Part shown: piece by piece, positions 54,011 through 63,935 of the stretch
Position numbering within the stretch: the stretch's first letter is position 1
Layout of the letters: each line of letters begins with the position of its first letter
Notes under the pieces: model-generated
The model's input: the letters and a program-made list of their open reading frames with translations, nothing else
What the model was told of the DNA's origin: nothing
The model's database searches: none
Made by a program: the position numbers and the translations under genes
From: an uncultured Porphyromonadaceae bacterium
Lineage (GTDB): Bacteria > Bacteroidota > Bacteroidia > Bacteroidales > Muribaculaceae
Length of the DNA: 64,000 bases
Assembly (NCBI GenBank): GCA_900544305.1
Contig: UQUV01000001.1
Location: 82,781-146,780 of the forward strand
Direction of reading: 5' to 3'

Positions 54011-54841
54011 TTAAATAATTTTGTGCGCTTTCAGCAATTCGCTCATTTCATTCCGTACTTTTTCTGCTTCTCTAGCAGCTGCTTCCGCATAGTCTTCACC
54101 GTTGGAAGCATAGATGATGGCACGTGACGAGTTGACGATAAGGCCGCATTCCGGTGTCATTCCATATTTTGCCACGTCCTGGAGGCTACCGCCTTGTGCT
54201 CCCACGCCCGGAACAAGAAGGAAATGATTCGGAACAATTTTGCGAACGTCCTCAAACATTTGACCTTGAGTTGCACCAACTACGAACATTGTGTTGTCTG
54301 TAGTTCCCCAGGATGATACTTTTCTCATGACTGTTTCAAACAGCGGAGTGCCGTTCTCGTCCTTTGTCAATTGGAAATCGTGTGAACCCTTGTTGGAAGT
54401 AAGTCCCAATACGATTACCCATTTGTTGTCATAACCGAGGAACGGAGTGACGCTGTCTTCTCCCATGTAAGGAGCTACGGTAAGAGCGTCAATATCGAGG
54501 TGTTCAAAGAAACTGCGGGCATACATCTTGGATGTGTTGCCGATGTCACCACGCTTAGCATCAGCGATGATGAAAATATCAGGATGGTTTTCCTTTATGT
54601 ATTTTATCGTTTTTTCAAATGCTATCCAGCCTTCTGTTCCAAAGCATTCATAGAATGCAAGGTTCGGTTTGTAGGCTATACAGAATGGGGCAGTAGCATC
54701 AATGATGCTTTTATTGAACTCGAAGATAGGATCTTCTTTGGATAGAAGAAATTCGGGTACTTTTTTGAGGTCCGTGTCAAGACCGACACACAAGAATGAT
54801 TGTTTCTTCTTGATGTTTTCAACTAATGTTTGTCTGTTCAT
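54011..54841 (-). CDS. pyrF: Orotidine 5'-phosphate decarboxylase
   Basis: Last step of UMP synthesis. 276 residues of the longer PyrF type. The catalytic Asp-Lys-Asp array is [11 protein letters not shown] near residue 97, with [10 protein letters not shown] at the start and [10 protein letters not shown] in the phosphate-binding part. Barrel length and order fit the family. It follows prfA by 21 bp and probably shares its transcript. Confidence 0.96.
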   Translation of the reverse strand: MNRQTLVENIKKKQSFLCVGLDTDLKKVPEFLLSKEDPIFEFNKSIIDATAPFCIAYKPNLAFYECFGTEGWIAFEKTIKYIKENHPDIFIIADAKRGDIGNTSKMYARSFFEHLDIDALTVAPYMGEDSVTPFLGYDNKWVIVLGLTSNKGSHDFQLTKDENGTPLFETVMRKVSSWGTTDNTMFVVGATQGQMFEDVRKIVPNHFLLVPGVGAQGGSLQDVAKYGMTPECGLIVNSSRAIIYASNGEDYAEAAAREAEKVRNEMSELLKAHKII

Positions 54842-54862
54842 ACTCCAGTCTGTTATTGGGTT

Positions 54863-55972
54863 TTATAATTCACTTTCTTTTAGCTTTTCAGCATTTTCCG
54901 CAATAATCAAGTTGTCGATGCAATCCTGAATGTCGCCGTCCATGAATGCTGCCAAGTTGTAAATGGTGTAATTGATACGGTGGTCTGTGATACGGCCTTG
55001 CGGATAGTTGTATGTGCGGATTTTTGCAGAACGGTCGCCGGTCGATACCATTGTCTTTCTACGGGATGCGATGTCGTCTACATATTTCTGGTGTTCCTTG
55101 TCGTAGATAAATGTACGCAATCGGGACAATGCACGCTCTTTGTTCTTAGGCTGGTCGCGGGTTTCGGTACATTCAATAAGAATTTCTTCTACGACGCCCG
55201 TATTCGGGTTTTTCCAGTTGTAACGCAAGCGTACTCCGGATTCCACCTTATTGACGTTCTGACCGCCGGCACCACCGGAACGGAATGTATCCCATTTGAT
55301 TTCACCTTCATTGATTTCTACATCAAATGGCTCTGCTTCCGGCAGAACGGCAACGGATGCGGCAGATGTGTGTACGCGGCCTTGAGTTTCTGTGGCCGGA
55401 ACACGCTGTACGCGATGTACTCCGGATTCATATTTAAGTGTGCCGTATACTTTCTCTCCAGTAACGGAACAGATGATTTCCTTGTATCCTCCGGCTGTAC
55501 CTTCGCTGAAGCTGGACACTTCCATTTTCCAGCCTTTTGTTTCACAATATTTGGCATACATACGGAACAGGTCGCCTGCAAAAATAGCGGCTTCGTCGCC
55601 ACCTGTACCGCCACGGATTTCAATAATGGCGTTCTTGTAATCTTCCGGATCTTCAGGGATAAGAAGCAGTTTGATTTCTTCTTCCAATGCCGGAATGGCG
55701 TTGGTGTTGGCTTCGAGCTCTTCTTTTGCGAGTTCTTTTAAATCAGGATCGGATTCTGTTTCCAGTACAGCTTTTGCCTCATCAATGTCACGCAGCATTT
55801 TTTTGTATTTGTTGGTGACACTTGTCAGTTTTTCGAGGTCTTTATATTCTTTTGTCAGTTTGACAAATCTTTTCATGTCGCTGATAACAGAAGGGTCGGT
55901 AATTAAAAGACTCACTTCTTCAAAGCGTGCGTCAATGCCGTCCAGACGATGTAACAATGATGTTTCTGCCAT
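54863..55972 (-). CDS. prfA: Peptide chain release factor 1
   Basis: Releases finished peptides at UAA and UAG. 369 residues. The GGQ motif is in FRSGGAGGQNVNKVESGVR, and the codon-recognition segment includes RVPATETQGRVHTSAASVAV, which carries the PxT tripeptide for RF1 (PAT). That distinguishes it from RF2 (SPF). Cotranscribed with pyrF. Confidence 0.97.
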   Translation of the reverse strand: MAETSLLHRLDGIDARFEEVSLLITDPSVISDMKRFVKLTKEYKDLEKLTSVTNKYKKMLRDIDEAKAVLETESDPDLKELAKEELEANTNAIPALEEEIKLLLIPEDPEDYKNAIIEIRGGTGGDEAAIFAGDLFRMYAKYCETKGWKMEVSSFSEGTAGGYKEIICSVTGEKVYGTLKYESGVHRVQRVPATETQGRVHTSAASVAVLPEAEPFDVEINEGEIKWDTFRSGGAGGQNVNKVESGVRLRYNWKNPNTGVVEEILIECTETRDQPKNKERALSRLRTFIYDKEHQKYVDDIASRRKTMVSTGDRSAKIRTYNYPQGRITDHRINYTIYNLAAFMDGDIQDCIDNLIIAENAEKLKESEL

Positions 55973-56035
55973 ATTTTGAAATTAAATTATTCTTCTATAA
56001 TGCAAAGCTTTTTATAAGGACTATATAATGCTTTG

Positions 56036-56043
56036 CAAAATTA
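56036..56043 (-). promoter_or_regulatory. -7 box of prfA-pyrF
   Basis: The minus strand reads TAATTTTG, an exact -7 match with no clear -33. It predicts a UTR of about 57 nt. Confidence 0.5.
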
Positions 56044-56089
56044 GTAAAAATATATGGATACTTAAAGAAGGGTTCGCAAGAAAATGGAA

Positions 56090-56121
56090 AAACGGGCCGA
56101 AGCATACTACTTGGCCCGTTT
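56090..56121 (-). terminator. Terminator of rarA-fprA
   Basis: AAACGGGCC (56090-56098) pairs perfectly with GGCCCGTTT (56113-56121), 12 bp past the flavoprotein stop. Confidence 0.75.
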
Positions 56122-56132
56122 TTAGTCGTTAG

Positions 56133-57329
56133 CTATTTCGTGTTTTTTAGCTGATTTGCAAATCCTGTGGCGAGTTCTTTACAACGTTCAATGACTTCTG
56201 GTGTGATTCCTTGCTTCATTTCAATCGGTTCTCCTACAACCGTGAAATTCAGCTTTTCAGTGAGTACATTAACATTTTTAACTGCGGCCGGTGCCCATGT
56301 GAAAGAACCGATGCGAGCAAACAGTTTGTTGGAAGTGCCTCTCAGTTGCAAGGATTTCAACAAAGACTCAATCTTTGGGAATGCCTGTCCATTGTACGTA
56401 GGACTCGCAATGATAAGTCCACGGTAGTTGTAAATGTCGCGAAGAATATAGGACTCATCCGTATATGACACGTTGTGGACGCGAATTTTTCGAATACCGC
56501 AAATTGCAAGCTGACGGGAAATGATGTCAACCATGTCTTCCGTATTTCCGTACATGGAGCCATAAGCAATAACTACACCTTCTTCGGCTTCGTTCTTGCT
56601 GAGTCTGTCGTATTCGGAAATTACTTTTTCAATTTCCTGATGCCATACCGGGCCGTGAGTAGAACAGATGTAGTCAAGCTGCAGTCCGTTGAGTTTAGCT
56701 AATGCTTTCTGTACAAAAATGCCGTATTTGGCAACGATGTTTGAATAATATCTTGCCATTTCCGAATAGTATAGACAAGTGTCTGTTTCAGAATCCAGAA
56801 TACCTCCATTGGTAGCACCGAAACAGCCGAATGCATCGCCCGAAAACAGAACTTTGTCCTCAACGACATAAGTCATCATTGTTTCCGGCCAATGAATCAT
56901 CGGTGTCAAGTGGAATTGCAGTGTTTTTCCTCCCAAATCCAGTTCTTCACCATCTTTGACAACAATAACATTGTCTGTAATCTGGTAGTAGCCTTTCAGC
57001 ATATCGGCTGTTTTGGCGTTTCCTATAATTTTCATTTGAGGAAAAGCGTTGCGCAATGTCTGCACGGATCCTGAATGGTCAGGCTCCATGTGGTTGATAA
57101 TCATATAGTCGAGAGTTGCGCTGGGCGCTGCCGATTTTATGCGGTCAATCAGTCGTTGGCTGTGTGAAATTTCAACACCGTCGATCAGAGCTGTTGCATT
57201 GTTTCCTTTGACAATGTAGGAGTTGTAAGTTACACCATAAGGAAGAGGCCAAATTCCTTCAAAACGAGTTGTTGTTCTGTCGTTGACCCCTACATAGTGA
57301 ATACCGTTACAAATTTCGCTGTAAATCAT
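56133..57329 (-). CDS. A-type flavoprotein (flavodiiron protein, FprA)
   Basis: 398 residues: an N-terminal MBL-like di-iron domain and a C-terminal flavodoxin domain. The iron ligands are visible in INHMEPDHSGSV, SGDAFG and STHGPVWH, and the FMN-binding loop is YGSMYGNTEDM near 255-265. Flavodiiron proteins reduce oxygen or nitric oxide to protect anaerobes. No rubredoxin domain is fused, so an external electron donor is needed. It follows rarA by 27 bp. Confidence 0.93.
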   Translation of the reverse strand: MIYSEICNGIHYVGVNDRTTTRFEGIWPLPYGVTYNSYIVKGNNATALIDGVEISHSQRLIDRIKSAAPSATLDYMIINHMEPDHSGSVQTLRNAFPQMKIIGNAKTADMLKGYYQITDNVIVVKDGEELDLGGKTLQFHLTPMIHWPETMMTYVVEDKVLFSGDAFGCFGATNGGILDSETDTCLYYSEMARYYSNIVAKYGIFVQKALAKLNGLQLDYICSTHGPVWHQEIEKVISEYDRLSKNEAEEGVVIAYGSMYGNTEDMVDIISRQLAICGIRKIRVHNVSYTDESYILRDIYNYRGLIIASPTYNGQAFPKIESLLKSLQLRGTSNKLFARIGSFTWAPAAVKNVNVLTEKLNFTVVGEPIEMKQGITPEVIERCKELATGFANQLKNTK

Positions 57330-57356
57330 AAAATATTCTTATTTGTTAGTTTATAT

Positions 57357-58637
57357 TCATTTATTGTTTTCCCACAGAAAATCCATTCGTTCTTTCATCT
57401 TGATTTCGTGTGGATTGTCGGCCGCTATCCAGAATTTCATATCTTGGGCTTTGTCCGGGAGATACTGTTGCTTGACAAAATGGTTCGGATAGTTGTGAGC
57501 ATATTTGTAATCTGCCCCATAACCTAATTCTGTCATCAGTTTTGTCGGCGCATTTCGCAAGTGAAGAGGAACAGGCAAGTTGCCAGTCTTGTCGACATAG
57601 TCCAGCGCTGCGTTGATAGCATTGTAGGCGGAATTACTTTTCGGTGATGTCGCTAAATAAACAGCACATTCCGACAGGATAATGCGTCCTTCAGGCCATC
57701 CTATTTTTTGCAAGGCGTCAAAAGTCGCATTGGCAAGCAGTAGGGCATTGGGATTGGCCAGACCTACATCTTCAGCGGCGGATATAACAAGTCTTCTCGC
57801 AATGAAAGCGGGGTCTTCGCCTCCGGCAATCATGCGCGCCAGCCAGTAAACGGCAGCATCGGGGTCGCTTCCCCGTATTGACTTTATGAATGCGGAGATG
57901 ATATCATAATGCATTTCTCCATTTTTGTCATATGCGGCCGGGTTTTGCTGCAATTGTTCCGTGACAATGTCGTTTCTGATAATCAGCGGCTCATCATCTT
58001 TCGTGGCCTGCATCATGAGGTCGATGATGTTCAGCAGTTTTCGTGCATCACCTCCTGAATATCGGAACAAGGCTTCTGTTTCGACGATTTTGACTGTCTT
58101 GTTTTTCAACACTTCATCCTTTGTGATGGCGCGTTGCAGTATTTCGTTCAAGTCATTGTTGTCAAGCGGTTGAAGTACATATACTTGTGCTCTGGACAAC
58201 AATGGACGAATGATTTCAAACGAGGGGTTTTCGGTGGTGGCACCGATAAGTGTCACTGTGCCCATTTCCACTGCACCAAGCAGGGAATCCTGTTGCGATT
58301 TGTTGAAACGATGGATTTCGTCGATAAACAAAATCGGGCGATGGGAACTGAATATGCTGTTTTGATTGGCAACGCATTTATCCAGTACTTCCCGAACTTC
58401 CTTAACTCCTGAATGAACAGCCGAAAGCGTATAGAACGGGGCTTTGACGTGTGTGGCAATGATTCTTGCCAACGTTGTCTTTCCAACCCCCGGAGGCCCC
58501 CATAAAATAAATGTGGAAATGTGCCCGGATTCAAGCATCCGTCGGAGAATGCCGTCCGGTCCCACTAAATGTTTTTGCCCGATGTAGTCGTCAAGGCTTT
58601 TCGGGCGGAGCCGTTCTGCCAAGGGTTCAAAAATCAT
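57357..58637 (-). CDS. rarA: Replication-associated recombination protein RarA (MgsA)
   Basis: Clamp-loader-like AAA+ ATPase acting at stalled forks. 426 residues from the ATG at 58637 (or 428 from 58643). The Walker A is WGPPGVGKTTLAR, Walker B is ILFIDEIHRFNKSQQD, sensor 1 is IGATTENPSF, and the C-terminal tetramerisation domain ends in GADYKYAHNYP. The reading frame runs back to 58763, but the -7 box at 58668-58675 limits the transcript to the later starts. Cotranscribed with the flavoprotein gene. Confidence 0.95.
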   Translation of the reverse strand: MIFEPLAERLRPKSLDDYIGQKHLVGPDGILRRMLESGHISTFILWGPPGVGKTTLARIIATHVKAPFYTLSAVHSGVKEVREVLDKCVANQNSIFSSHRPILFIDEIHRFNKSQQDSLLGAVEMGTVTLIGATTENPSFEIIRPLLSRAQVYVLQPLDNNDLNEILQRAITKDEVLKNKTVKIVETEALFRYSGGDARKLLNIIDLMMQATKDDEPLIIRNDIVTEQLQQNPAAYDKNGEMHYDIISAFIKSIRGSDPDAAVYWLARMIAGGEDPAFIARRLVISAAEDVGLANPNALLLANATFDALQKIGWPEGRIILSECAVYLATSPKSNSAYNAINAALDYVDKTGNLPVPLHLRNAPTKLMTELGYGADYKYAHNYPNHFVKQQYLPDKAQDMKFWIAADNPHEIKMKERMDFLWENNK

Positions 58638-58667
58638 TGTCATCAGTAAAGTAGTTAATTGCGGGTA

Positions 58668-58675
58668 CAAAGTTA
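58668..58675 (-). promoter_or_regulatory. -7 box of rarA
   Basis: The minus strand reads TAACTTTG, an exact -7 match. It decides the start codon: only the ATGs at 58643 and 58637 lie downstream. Confidence 0.55.
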
Positions 58676-58718
58676 ATAACAATCGAGCAAAGTTGAATGT
58701 TTTTTTTTGTGATGATGG

Positions 58719-58750
58719 TTTCGATATCAGAAAAGAAATCCGTATTTTTG
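58719..58750 (+). promoter_or_regulatory. Promoter of the barrel protein gene
   Basis: TTTC (58719-58722), 20 bp, TATTTTTG (58743-58750): an exact -7 and one-mismatch -33. It lies inside the upstream part of the long frame, so the ATG at 58780 is the start. Confidence 0.6.
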
Positions 58751-58779
58751 TGCAGAAACGCATTTATAATTTAAAGCAA

Positions 58780-59373
58780 ATGACAAATCTCATTCAAACA
58801 GTATTTTTGTTTATCCTTTTCATGATAGCTGATTCGCTTGCTGTTTATGGTCAAAGCAAATATAACATCGTGCAAAAAATGGAAGGGGAGGTCAAGGCCG
58901 GTTTGACAACGCCGGTCGGCGGCTACCATACTGGTAAATCACAGATAGGCGCCTCATTGGGATTAGAGGGAAGATACAATTTCAAAGGTACTCCGTGGGA
59001 TTGTGGCCTTATGCTTGATTTGTCTACGGCCCGACGTGGCTACGAACATCTTTATAATGACGGCTATGACCGTTGGCAGAGTAACCGGACATTGGCACTT
59101 GCTTTAACGGGTGATTATAATTTCCGTCAAGGTAATAAATTCAATCCTTTCGCTGGAACCGCGATAGGGGTTGCCTATAATGATGTTGTCGGGGATAAAT
59201 ATTTCCCTTTTTCTGGAATGTCGATGCTGTTTGCACCTCGTGTTGGGGTGGAGTTGCTGTACCATTTCCGGATTACCGCCCAATTAAATATAAGTAGAAA
59301 AGGTTTTCACAATTTAAGTTTGGCTATCGGTTTGACAATTGGCGGGCGTCGCCAAAAGGAGTCACGGGAATGA
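58780..59373 (+). CDS. Small outer-membrane beta-barrel protein
   Basis: 197 residues from the ATG at 58780. A signal peptide (about 1-26, ending VYGQS) is followed by alternating amphipathic strands with aromatic girdles, for example GEVKAGLTTPVGG, ASLGLEGRYNF and GVELLYHFRI, suggesting an eight-stranded barrel like OmpW or the outer membrane beta-barrel family. The final strand LSLAIGLTIGGRR is followed by a short charged tail. It stands alone between rarA and DPP4; function unknown. Confidence 0.75.
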   Translation: MTNLIQTVFLFILFMIADSLAVYGQSKYNIVQKMEGEVKAGLTTPVGGYHTGKSQIGASLGLEGRYNFKGTPWDCGLMLDLSTARRGYEHLYNDGYDRWQSNRTLALALTGDYNFRQGNKFNPFAGTAIGVAYNDVVGDKYFPFSGMSMLFAPRVGVELLYHFRITAQLNISRKGFHNLSLAIGLTIGGRRQKESRE

Positions 59374-59483
59374 ATCGTTGTCTGGCAACAGATATGTAAA
59401 AAGGTTATTGTGCAGTGCACTTGAGGGATGGGTTATAATTTGCCTGTCCTAAAACGTCTATCTGCCAATAACTTTGTCGCATT

Positions 59484-59515
59484 TTTCAGTTTGTCACTTT
59501 TTATTCGTACTTTTG
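59484..59515 (+). promoter_or_regulatory. Promoter of the DPP4 operon
   Basis: TTTC (59484-59487), 20 bp, TACTTTTG (59508-59515): an exact -7 and one-mismatch -33. The start near 59522 leaves a UTR of about 17 nt to the ATG at 59539. Confidence 0.7.
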
Positions 59516-59538
59516 TACATCATATAAATATCAAGAAA

Positions 59539-61722
59539 ATGAATTATAGAAAAATCTGTATAGCTGCTTTTGTAGCTATTGCCGGTGGCATTGTGAATGT
59601 TTGGGGGCAAGAGCTGACACTTAAGGACTGCTCTTTGGATGCAACTCCCGAAAGATTGCAGCCTATTGTTTCGGAACAAAGTGGAGATACATACCTGATG
59701 CTTTCGGGTGACGGCAAACGTGTGGAACGTTATGATTACAAAACCGGAAAGATGTTGGGGGTTGTAATGGATTCAGATAAATTGCGGGATTGCGCTGTCA
59801 GCTCATGGGACGGCTATATTCTTTCTCCGAATGAAAAACTGCTGTTATTATATACGAATGTGGAGAAGATTTACCGCAACTCTTTCCGTGCATCATACTA
59901 CGTATATGATATAGCCCGAAACAATATCAAACCATTGTCGGAAAATGGTGCACAGGAATGTCCGACATTTTCTCCGGACGGTCGTATGATTGCATTTGTG
60001 CGTGACAATAATATATATGTGGCCAAATTGGATTATGGTACGGAAATTCCGGTGACAAAGGACGGAGAATTGAACCATGTGATCAACGGTGTGCCGGATT
60101 GGGTTTATCAGGAAGAATTTGGAATGACAAGTTCACTGACATGGTCGCCTGATAATCTGATGCTTGCGTTTATCCGTTGGGATGAATCGGAGGTGCCGAT
60201 GTACGAATACCCAATGTATCGTGAAGTCGGGGAAAAAGGTTCTGGAATGGAAACGTATGCCAACATTGCAGAATATAAATATCCTGTTGCCGGAGAGGTT
60301 AATTCTAAAGTGCAGGTAATGAGCTATGATGTGGAAACGCGTGCATTGAAAACAATGAACGTTCCATTGGACTATGACGGATATGTCAATAAAATTGAAT
60401 TCGGTAAAACGCCCGAACGGTTGATGGTGAATACGCTCAACCGCAATCAGAATGAAATGAAGCTTTATGCTGTTAACCCTCGTTCCGCCATTGCAAAACT
60501 TATTTATACAGACAAGTCGGAGTCGTGGATTGAGCCGTCGTTGACATCGATGACCAAGTATTACGATTCATTTTTTATCGTTGCAAGCGAGCGAAGCGGA
60601 TACACTCATTTGTATCAATATTCAAATGCCGGAAGCCTGATGCGGCAAATTACTAAAGGTGATTGGGAAGTGACTGACTTTTACGGCTATGATGAATTGA
60701 CAGGAACATGCTATTTCCAGTCTACGCAGGAAGGACCGCTTAACCGTACGGTTGCGATGGTTGATAAAAAAGGTATAAACAAGCCGATTTCTTTGGTAAA
60801 AGGTACAAATTCCGCTGAATTTAATGCGGACTTGTCATATTATATTTTGCGCCACAGTGATGTCGATACTCCAGACACGTATGTGCTTTACAATTCAAAA
60901 GGCAAGGAGATGCGTGTGCTGGAAACCAATGATGCGTATGCAGCGAAATACAAAGAAGCTATGCCTTCAAAGGAATTCTTCACATTCTCAAGCAATGGAC
61001 ACGAATTGAACGGCTATATGTTGAAACCGAATGATTTCGATTCTTCCCAAAAGTATCCGGTTATTATGTATCAATATAGCGGTCCGGGTTCGCAGTTGGT
61101 GTTAAACCGTTGGGAATTGGATTGGTTGCACTATGCGGCAACTCAGGGGTATATCGTGGTTTGCGTTGACGGACGTGGTTCAGGTGGACGCGGTAAGGAT
61201 TTTGCGTCGACTGTATATATGCAATTGGGTAAGTATGAAAGTCAGGACCAGGTAGCGGCTTCCAATTATTTGGCGACTTTGCCATATGTGGATGCTGACC
61301 GCATCGGCATTTTTGGATGGAGTTATGGCGGTTATGAAACCCTCATGGCTATGACGGAAAAAGGCAATCGATTTGCTGCTGGAGTTGCTGTTGCGCCTGT
61401 GACAGACTGGCGTTTCTATGATACAATTTATTCGGAACGTTTTATGCGTACACCACAACAGAACCAAGTGGGATATGACAACAGTTCGGCACTTTACCGT
61501 GCGGCCAATTTAAAAGGTGATTTGCTCATCGTTTCAGGTTCAGCCGATGATAATGTGCATATTGAGAATACCTTCGCTTTTGTTTCAAAACTTGCTGAAT
61601 TGAACAAATTGCCGGATATGGTGGTTTATCCTAACAAGAACCATCACATCAATGGCAGGGAAACTCGATTTACGTTGTATAAGAAGGTTCTGAGCTTCTT
61701 TGACAATCATTTGAAAAAGTAA
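59539..61722 (+). CDS. S9B family dipeptidyl peptidase IV
   Basis: Removes X-Pro (and X-Ala) dipeptides from peptide N-termini. 727 residues from the ATG at 59539; the frame begins at 59428, before the promoter. A signal peptide (1-24, ending WGQ) places it in the periplasm or at the outer surface. An eight-bladed propeller domain contains the exopeptidase Glu pair in VYQEEFGMTSS. The hydrolase domain has the nucleophile in FGWSYGGYETL, Asp in SGSADDNVH and His in KNHHINGR. Gut Bacteroidales DPP4 enzymes can act on host incretin peptides; whether this one does is unknown. Confidence 0.95.
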   Translation: MNYRKICIAAFVAIAGGIVNVWGQELTLKDCSLDATPERLQPIVSEQSGDTYLMLSGDGKRVERYDYKTGKMLGVVMDSDKLRDCAVSSWDGYILSPNEKLLLLYTNVEKIYRNSFRASYYVYDIARNNIKPLSENGAQECPTFSPDGRMIAFVRDNNIYVAKLDYGTEIPVTKDGELNHVINGVPDWVYQEEFGMTSSLTWSPDNLMLAFIRWDESEVPMYEYPMYREVGEKGSGMETYANIAEYKYPVAGEVNSKVQVMSYDVETRALKTMNVPLDYDGYVNKIEFGKTPERLMVNTLNRNQNEMKLYAVNPRSAIAKLIYTDKSESWIEPSLTSMTKYYDSFFIVASERSGYTHLYQYSNAGSLMRQITKGDWEVTDFYGYDELTGTCYFQSTQEGPLNRTVAMVDKKGINKPISLVKGTNSAEFNADLSYYILRHSDVDTPDTYVLYNSKGKEMRVLETNDAYAAKYKEAMPSKEFFTFSSNGHELNGYMLKPNDFDSSQKYPVIMYQYSGPGSQLVLNRWELDWLHYAATQGYIVVCVDGRGSGGRGKDFASTVYMQLGKYESQDQVAASNYLATLPYVDADRIGIFGWSYGGYETLMAMTEKGNRFAAGVAVAPVTDWRFYDTIYSERFMRTPQQNQVGYDNSSALYRAANLKGDLLIVSGSADDNVHIENTFAFVSKLAELNKLPDMVVYPNKNHHINGRETRFTLYKKVLSFFDNHLKK

Positions 61723-61725
61723 CTG

Positions 61726-63036
61726 GTGACGAACAAGTGTAATAATATTACCAGCTGTTCCGCCTATTTGATTTGGCGGAATTATGCAATAGGGGCAAGT
61801 GCAATATCACTTGTCCCTATTGTTAGTTATGCCTTTCAAAATAAAGTCGTACCGTTTTTGGCGTTGGTGCTTTCGCTCGCTTTGTTTGCTTTTGTCCGGC
61901 ATAATCGGCGAAGCCGTTCGGAAACATGTGTGCTGATACCGTATATCGTTGCGAGAGTGTTGCTTGTCTATGCTTTTGCTTCTTATTTTGTGGCGATTAT
62001 GGCCAAGTATTCTACGGAAACATTTTGGGGAGATGCGTTGGAGCGTCTTCCATATTTTACGATTATGTTTCTTTCCGCGCTGACGGCTGTGCTGACGACT
62101 TTTGTTTACAAGCGTCATTTCCGCAATGTGTTTTGCATGGACTGCCTGCTTCGAAATGGCACGCCTTATGAACGGGAATTGTTGGGCCATATCTATTTCA
62201 AGGAAAACCGTTTCCTTCTTCCTCGAATAATTAAAATAACTTCGCTGCTTGCGCTAATCACATGGACCTGTTATTTCATTTGTGACGTGGAATCCGATGA
62301 AATTTCGGGGTGGCCTTTATTTGTGTTCGTATTTAGTCCGCTCGTATTCCTTGTGTTTGACCTCGTTGCTTTGCGTTTGCGTTATTGGGCAATCGGAGTG
62401 TTTTACCGAAAGAAACTTGCGCAGGAGGACCGAGAACATGGCGGACATTCCAAACTTGTGAGAATTTTGCTTATATGTGGAGACAGGTTGTATTTAACAG
62501 AAAAAGACGGCAAATATGATACGCCTTTTCAGTTTACGGAGCCTTTTTCAGAAGCCATTTCTTTAGGAAATACTGTGCAGTATATGTCGAGAGAAATGGG
62601 ATATGTTCAGAGTGATTTTGTGAGGTTCTGCTACGGAAGTATGGATTTAAAGAACCGGCGCAGTGTGGAGCATTATTTTTGTTTTATAGATGACTGCTCT
62701 TCTGTTGACAGCGCGAAGTCCGCGTCTGACGGCATTGGGCGTTGGTGGACGAAACCGGAATTGGAAGGACGATTCCAGAAAAGTTTCTCGAAAATACTGT
62801 GTGCGGAATTGCATCGCGTTTATACGGTAATGCTGACAAGCAAACTGTATAACGCAGACGGCAGTAAAATTGTACAGGCGAAAGGGTATATCCCCGATTT
62901 CCAGATAAATGAGATTAGAACATCGACTGTTGATTTCAGCAACAACCGATGGATGATATTGTCAAAATTTAATAAAGACCTTTCTTTTAGATTGTTGAAG
63001 AAGGTCTGGTATCAATATATTGAAGGTTTGAAATGA
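61726..63036 (+). CDS. Membrane protein with decayed Nudix-like C-terminal domain
   Basis: 436 residues from a GTG codon at 61726, 3 bp after the DPP4 stop, and overlapping miaA by 4 bp. Six hydrophobic segments fill residues 15-230. The cytoplasmic part (about 235-430) reads like a Nudix fold: a first strand LVRILLICGDRLYLTEKDG, KYDTPF where WxxPGG is expected, FSEAISLGNTVQYMSREMG where the Nudix helix belongs, and a later RWWTKPELEGRF like the end of Nudix proteins. The catalytic REx2EE glutamates are missing, so it may bind rather than cut a nucleotide. I know no named family. Confidence 0.6.
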   Translation: MTNKCNNITSCSAYLIWRNYAIGASAISLVPIVSYAFQNKVVPFLALVLSLALFAFVRHNRRSRSETCVLIPYIVARVLLVYAFASYFVAIMAKYSTETFWGDALERLPYFTIMFLSALTAVLTTFVYKRHFRNVFCMDCLLRNGTPYERELLGHIYFKENRFLLPRIIKITSLLALITWTCYFICDVESDEISGWPLFVFVFSPLVFLVFDLVALRLRYWAIGVFYRKKLAQEDREHGGHSKLVRILLICGDRLYLTEKDGKYDTPFQFTEPFSEAISLGNTVQYMSREMGYVQSDFVRFCYGSMDLKNRRSVEHYFCFIDDCSSVDSAKSASDGIGRWWTKPELEGRFQKSFSKILCAELHRVYTVMLTSKLYNADGSKIVQAKGYIPDFQINEIRTSTVDFSNNRWMILSKFNKDLSFRLLKKVWYQYIEGLK

Positions 63037-63935
63037 AAAACTTGATTGTCATATTAGGTCCGACAGCATCGGGAAAAACGCATAAGGCCGTTGCTTTGGC
63101 AGAACGATTGAATACGGAAATAATCAGTGCCGATTCCCGGCAGATATACCGGGGGATGGATATCGGTACGGGAAAAGATTTGGAAGAATACAAGAATGTT
63201 CCGTATCATTTGATTGACATTTGCCCGGCCGGTTACAAATACAATCTTTTTGAATATCTTCGGGATTATCAGGCAGCCCGTGATTCTATATTGGCAAAAG
63301 GAAAAACGCCGATACTTTGTGGCGGAACCGGGCTATATGTAGAAGCGGTTTTGAATGGGCTGAAACTTCCTGAGGTTCCTGAAAACAAGGCTTTGAGGGC
63401 AGAACTTGCAGGAAAGTCATTGGAGGAATTGACGGCAATTCTGGAACGTATGAAGAAATTGCATAACACAACAGATATCGATACTGCCAAACGGGCTATT
63501 CGGGCGATTGAAATACAACAATATTATCACGAACATCCGGATTTAAAAGTGGATACTACACCTCACCCGGTTGAAAATGCATTGATTATAGGCGTTGAAA
63601 TTGGTCGTGAAGAGCGTCGGGAGAGAATATCCTCGCGTTTGAAATCGCGTCTTGACTCCGGCATGGTGGAAGAAGTGCGGAATATATTGGATTCGGGTGT
63701 GTCGCCAGAAGATTTGATTTATTACGGTTTGGAATATAAGTTTTTGACAAATTATATCATCGGTCAATCAACCTATGACGAGATGGTGAATGGTCTTGAA
63801 ATTGCAATTCACCAGTTTGCCAAACGCCAGATGACTTGGTTCCGGGGAATGGAACGGAGGGGATTTCATATAAATTGGCTTCCTTATGATTTGGATGACG
63901 AAGTGTTTGTCGACGAGGTACTAAAATTGTACTAA
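63033..63935 (+). CDS. miaA: tRNA dimethylallyltransferase
   Basis: Adds a dimethylallyl group to A37 of tRNAs reading U-starting codons. 300 residues. The P-loop is GPTASGKT at 9-16, followed by ISADSRQIYRGMDIGTGK and the conserved GGTGLYVEAVLNGL. The tRNA-binding tail includes FAKRQMTWFRG. It starts within the last codons of the membrane protein gene (4 bp overlap), which suggests coupled translation. Complete within the window. A weak hairpin (CGGTAA/TTACCG, 63954-63969) lies after it. Confidence 0.97.
   Translation: MKNLIVILGPTASGKTHKAVALAERLNTEIISADSRQIYRGMDIGTGKDLEEYKNVPYHLIDICPAGYKYNLFEYLRDYQAARDSILAKGKTPILCGGTGLYVEAVLNGLKLPEVPENKALRAELAGKSLEELTAILERMKKLHNTTDIDTAKRAIRAIEIQQYYHEHPDLKVDTTPHPVENALIIGVEIGREERRERISSRLKSRLDSGMVEEVRNILDSGVSPEDLIYYGLEYKFLTNYIIGQSTYDEMVNGLEIAIHQFAKRQMTWFRGMERRGFHINWLPYDLDDEVFVDEVLKLY

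Noticed and set aside
54980..55741. 253-codon open frame antisense to prfA
   Set aside because: Cys/Phe-rich shadow of the release factor frame, with no start context or homology that I can see.
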